This document shows positions 6,314 to 8,485 of a stretch of 8,485 bases of DNA, piece by piece. Both the position numbers and the translations under genes were made by a program. Below the pieces are notes generated by a model that was not told the DNA's origin, did not search any database, and worked only from the letters and a program-made list of their open reading frames with translations. The first letter of the stretch is position 1; each line of letters starts with the position of its first letter. Source of the DNA: Acidobacteriota bacterium (GTDB taxonomy: Bacteria; Acidobacteriota; Blastocatellia; Pyrinomonadales; Pyrinomonadaceae); contig JAIVGV010000063.1 in assembly GCA_020201365.1 (NCBI GenBank), positions 1-8,485 of the forward strand. The letters run 5' to 3'.

Positions 6314-7351
6314 CTAACGGCGCGCGGCTTTGCGCTTGAGCGTGAACTCGAGAGAGCGGATGTCTCGGCGGATGCGGCGCTGCGCGTCCGTGACGACGTG
6401 CTGGAGCTGGCGCAGGCGTTCGAGGACTTCGGGCAAGGAGAGCTGCGACGCGGCGGCTTCTTCGGCGTCGAGCGCGTCTGCCGCGTCGGACGGCGCGGCG
6501 GCGTTTGACGACAGTCCGTCGGCGTTTGATGCCGCCGCGTCGCAGCGCCCCTCGGTCGCTTCGCGGGCGGGCTGGCGGGGGGCGAGTCGGTCGTCGCGAA
6601 TCTGACGGTGAAGCTCTGTGGTGCGTCGGTCGGGCGCGACGTTCAGCTCCTCGCGCAGCGCGGCGACGCAGCGGGCGTACTGGCGGAGCGCGGCGGTGCG
6701 ATCCCCGGCGCGGTAGTGGAGCGCCATCAGTTGGCGGTGCGTGCGCTCGCGCGCGCGATCTTGGCGGAGGATGAGCGCGCCGTAGTGCTGACCCGCCTCG
6801 AAGTCGTCGTGCGACTCGGCGTGGCACATCAGCTTGTCGAGCATGAGCAGGTAGATGTTCTGCAAACGCTCGCGCTCGAAGAGGCACCAGTCCTGATACC
6901 AGCCTTCGAGCAGGTCGCCGCGGTAGAGCGCGACCGCCGCGCCGAGCGAGGCGCGCGTCTCGTCGCGCATCTGCGAGCCGCGCTCAGCCCGCGCCGCGTC
7001 GAAGGCGCGCTCGAAAGTCTCGACGTCGAGCGAGATTTCGGAGTCGGGGTTGAGCTGCACCCACTCGTGCTCGGCGCGGAGCAGCGCGCGCGGGTCGTCT
7101 CCTGTGCGCGGCTGCGAGTCGAGGACGGTCTGGAGGTGCCAGAGCGCCTGTCGCAGATATTTTTTGGCGCGCTCGGCAGGGGCGTCGCCCCAGAGCACCG
7201 CGGCGAGCGACTCGCGCGGGTGCGGGCGCGCGCGGTTGACGAGCAGGTAGCAGAGCAGCTCCTGCGCCTTCGAGGCGTCGAGGCGCGCGGGCGCGCGACC
7301 GTCCGAGGAGACTTTGAACTGACCGAAGAGCTGGATGCTGAGCGGAGGCAT
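6314..7351 (-). CDS. BTAD-domain (short SARP-type) transcriptional regulator
   Basis: This 345-residue protein has the layout of a short SARP-like activator. An OmpR/winged-helix DNA-binding domain spans about residues 3-100 (SIQLFGQFKV, RLDASKAQELLCYLLVNRARPHPRESLAAVLWGD, KYLRQALWHLQTVL). A bacterial transcriptional activation (BTAD) helical domain spans about 106-255, with the typical YRGDLLEGWYQDWCLFERERL (143-163) and ALHYRAGDRTAALRQYARC (210-228). A low-complexity Ala/Asp/Ser linker (about 256-302) and a C-terminal amphipathic helix, probably coiled coil (303-340, LPEVLERLRQLQHVV), follow. The NB-ARC/AAA ATPase and TPR modules of large AfsR-type regulators are absent. ATG 7351-7349 is chosen because AAGGAG lies 7 nt upstream; an in-frame TTG at 7555 would start inside the promoter. 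It is the gene immediately upstream of the CIS genes on the same strand and probably controls them, by inference. Confidence 0.88.
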   Translation of the reverse strand: MPPLSIQLFGQFKVSSDGRAPARLDASKAQELLCYLLVNRARPHPRESLAAVLWGDAPAERAKKYLRQALWHLQTVLDSQPRTGDDPRALLRAEHEWVQLNPDSEISLDVETFERAFDAARAERGSQMRDETRASLGAAVALYRGDLLEGWYQDWCLFERERLQNIYLLMLDKLMCHAESHDDFEAGQHYGALILRQDRARERTHRQLMALHYRAGDRTAALRQYARCVAALREELNVAPDRRTTELHRQIRDDRLAPRQPAREATEGRCDAAASNADGLSSNAAAPSDAADALDAEEAAASQLSLPEVLERLRQLQHVVTDAQRRIRRDIRSLEFTLKRKAARR

Positions 7352-7358
7352 GATCAGA

Positions 7359-7364
7359 CTCCTT
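7359..7364 (-). promoter_or_regulatory. Ribosome binding site fixing the regulator start
   Basis: On the minus strand AAGGAG lies seven bases before ATG 7351. It decides between this start and longer in-frame reading from a TTG at 7555, whose extra 68 residues are Arg-rich and unlike any regulator N-terminus. Confidence 0.85.
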
Positions 7365-7519
7365 CGCGAGGTGAGGCTGAGAGGGTACGGGACACGGGGA
7401 AACTCCTGCTCCGTGGGACGCGACGGAGCGGCGCGGGCGCGGCGGGCGCGGCGGCGGAAGCGCGACCGGCGATAAGTTACGCGAGGACGGGCGGCGCGTT
7501 GTGAAGCAACTACGGGAGC
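7365..7519 (-). other. Long untranslated leader of the regulator gene
   Basis: About 165 nt separate the predicted transcription start (near 7519) from the ATG. The leader holds a hairpin with 7-bp perfect arms, GCTCCGT at 7408-7414 and ACGGAGC at 7423-7429, with an 8-nt loop, plus a small GTTG/CAAC dyad at 7498-7510 just downstream of the predicted start. These could be regulatory, but no known riboswitch motif is recognisable. Confidence 0.4.
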
Positions 7520-7525
7520 GGCGCA

Positions 7526-7555
7526 GTTATAAACCCGTTGCAAGGATTTTGTCAA
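7526..7555 (-). promoter_or_regulatory. Sigma-70-type promoter for the BTAD regulator and possibly the CIS operon
   Basis: On the minus strand a perfect TTGACA (7555-7550) is followed, after 18 bases, by TATAAC (7531-7526), one base from the consensus -10. This is the best and most AT-rich promoter-like sequence in the window. It lies 43 nt after the stop of the upstream hydrolase gene. A start near 7519 is predicted. A dyad GTTG...CAAC (7537-7540 and 7553-7556) spans the -35 and spacer and might be an operator half-site pair, but it is too short to claim. Confidence 0.78.
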
Positions 7556-7598
7556 CGCCGAGCGCGCGCGGCGCCCCGGCTGACGTGGTCGCGTGTTC

Positions 7599-8485
7599 TT
7601 AAGGCTCGCGCGGGAGCGGCAACTCGACGGCGAAGGTGGCGCGCCGCGTGTCCGCGCCCGGCTCGCTGAAGCGCACGTCGAAGAGCTGCGCGCGGCGTGA
7701 GCCGTCGGGCGCGGTGACGACGCGGGCGAGCGGGAAGCGGGCGAAGTTGAGGAAGATGCGCGCGCGCGCGTCGTCTTGCGCCAGCCGCGCGACGAGTTCG
7801 GCGTCCGCGCCTTGCAGCTTCTCGAAGCGGCGCGCGGGCTGCGTGGTCGCGGCGCCGGGATTGGTGTTCGCGCCCTCGGCGTCGCCCGCCGTCGTATTGT
7901 CGTCAGTCCGGTTCAGACTCAACTGCGTGACGTAGTCGGCGCGCTCGGTCTCGGCGACGACGCGCCAGCGCGAGGGGTCTGCGAGCGAAGGCATCGCGGC
8001 GACGCGCCCGACCGTCTCGCCGTTCGGCGCGGCGAGCTGGCGCGCGAGCGTTTGTGCGTCGCCGAGCGCGCGCGCGTGGACGAAGGCGAGCGCAGACCAG
8101 TAAGCCGGGACGAAGGCGAGGGCGAGCGCGGGGACGATGCGACCGTAACGCGCCGCGAAGTTTAACTTGTGCGCGACGGCGAAGGCGGCGACGCCAGCCA
8201 GCCACAGTGCGCGCGCGAGCACTGGAATGTCGGCGCGCGCGAAGAGGATCGCGAGTGTGAGGACGAGCGCGAGCGCAGACCAGCCGACGGTGCGCAGTCG
8301 CGTGCCCGCGGCGGCGAGGAACGCCGCGCCGCCGACGACGAGCCAGAGCCACGGGTCAACGATGAAGACGAGGTCGCCGTAATACCACCTGCCGCTCCAA
8401 GGGAGGAACGGGCGCACGCCGTAGTTGTTCGTCCAGTCCATCACGGGGTGCGTCGCCGCTGCCAAGAGCGACGCGAACATAAGAC
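7599..8485 (-). CDS. Membrane-bound metal-dependent hydrolase, YdjM/DUF457-type (5' end missing)
   Basis: The frame is open to the right edge; the first in-window ATG (8480) is probably internal, since this family normally has further residues, including an earlier His-containing segment, before the part seen here. Counting from that ATG, the signature THPVMDWTNNYGVRPFLPWSGRWYYGDLVFIVDPW (10-44) matches the second metal-binding region of YdjM-like inner-membrane proteins, with candidate ligands H11, D15, D36 and D42. Hydrophobic segments at about 43-59, 66-82, 87-104 and 115-136 look membrane-spanning. The C-terminal 150 residues form a soluble domain (WRVVAETERADYVTQ, FLNFARFPLARVV, LFDVRFSEPGADTRRATFAVELPLP) with a low-complexity Asn/Thr/Ala loop near 193-216. 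The natural substrate is unknown. No strong terminator follows the stop. It is probably a housekeeping neighbour, not part of the CIS. Confidence 0.8.
   Translation of the reverse strand, partial: LMFASLLAAATHPVMDWTNNYGVRPFLPWSGRWYYGDLVFIVDPWLWLVVGGAAFLAAAGTRLRTVGWSALALVLTLAILFARADIPVLARALWLAGVAAFAVAHKLNFAARYGRIVPALALAFVPAYWSALAFVHARALGDAQTLARQLAAPNGETVGRVAAMPSLADPSRWRVVAETERADYVTQLSLNRTDDNTTAGDAEGANTNPGAATTQPARRFEKLQGADAELVARLAQDDARARIFLNFARFPLARVVTAPDGSRRAQLFDVRFSEPGADTRRATFAVELPLPREP

Noticed and set aside
6608..7504. A 298-codon plus-strand open frame opposite the BTAD regulator.
   Set aside because: It is complementary to a well-supported regulator and shows no protein-family pattern.
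7352..7555. A longer form of the BTAD regulator starting at TTG 7555.
   Set aside because: The start would fall on the -35 box, the extra residues are Arg-rich and unlike a domain, and the ATG at 7351 has an ideal Shine-Dalgarno.
7556..7598. Possible intrinsic terminator after the hydrolase gene.
   Set aside because: GC-rich partial pairing is present, but the stem is interrupted and there is no U-tract before the downstream promoter.

Overview
The window is very GC-rich bacterial DNA with strong GC bias at third codon positions (GCG, GAC, CGC and CTC codons dominate). Every gene I can support lies on the minus strand, so the region is transcribed from right to left. I cannot name the organism from this sequence. 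The composition and gene set would fit an Acidobacteriota-like or other high-GC environmental bacterium, but that is a guess.

The main content is one end of a contractile injection system (CIS, a phage-tail-like particle) gene cluster. In transcription order it holds a short BTAD/SARP-type regulator (7351-6314), a 75-residue conserved-looking small protein (6123-5896), a DUF4255/Pvc16-type tail-cap protein (5815-5228), a 318-residue beta-rich protein of unknown role that overlaps the cap gene by ATGA (5231-4275), the 674-residue contractile sheath (4264-2240), the 150-residue T4 gp19-like inner tube (2210-1758), and a second, divergent sheath-like protein (1663 to beyond the left edge). The sheath and tube are the contractile outer cylinder and the rigid inner tube. 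The DUF4255 protein would cap or terminate the tail. Baseplate, spike, tape-measure and AAA+ ATPase genes are not present and would be expected further left.

A near-consensus housekeeping promoter (TTGACA, 18-bp spacer, TATAAC) at 7526-7555 precedes the regulator and leaves a leader of about 170 nt. No other clear promoter was found, so the regulator and the CIS genes may share this transcript. Two structured non-coding stretches stand out. One is a 23-bp inverted repeat made of 7-bp tandem units between the tube gene and the second sheath-like gene. The other is a small hairpin between the regulator and the small gene.

At the right edge (7599-8485) is the 3' part of a membrane-bound YdjM/DUF457-type metal-dependent hydrolase. 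It is probably an unrelated chromosomal neighbour marking the border of the CIS locus.
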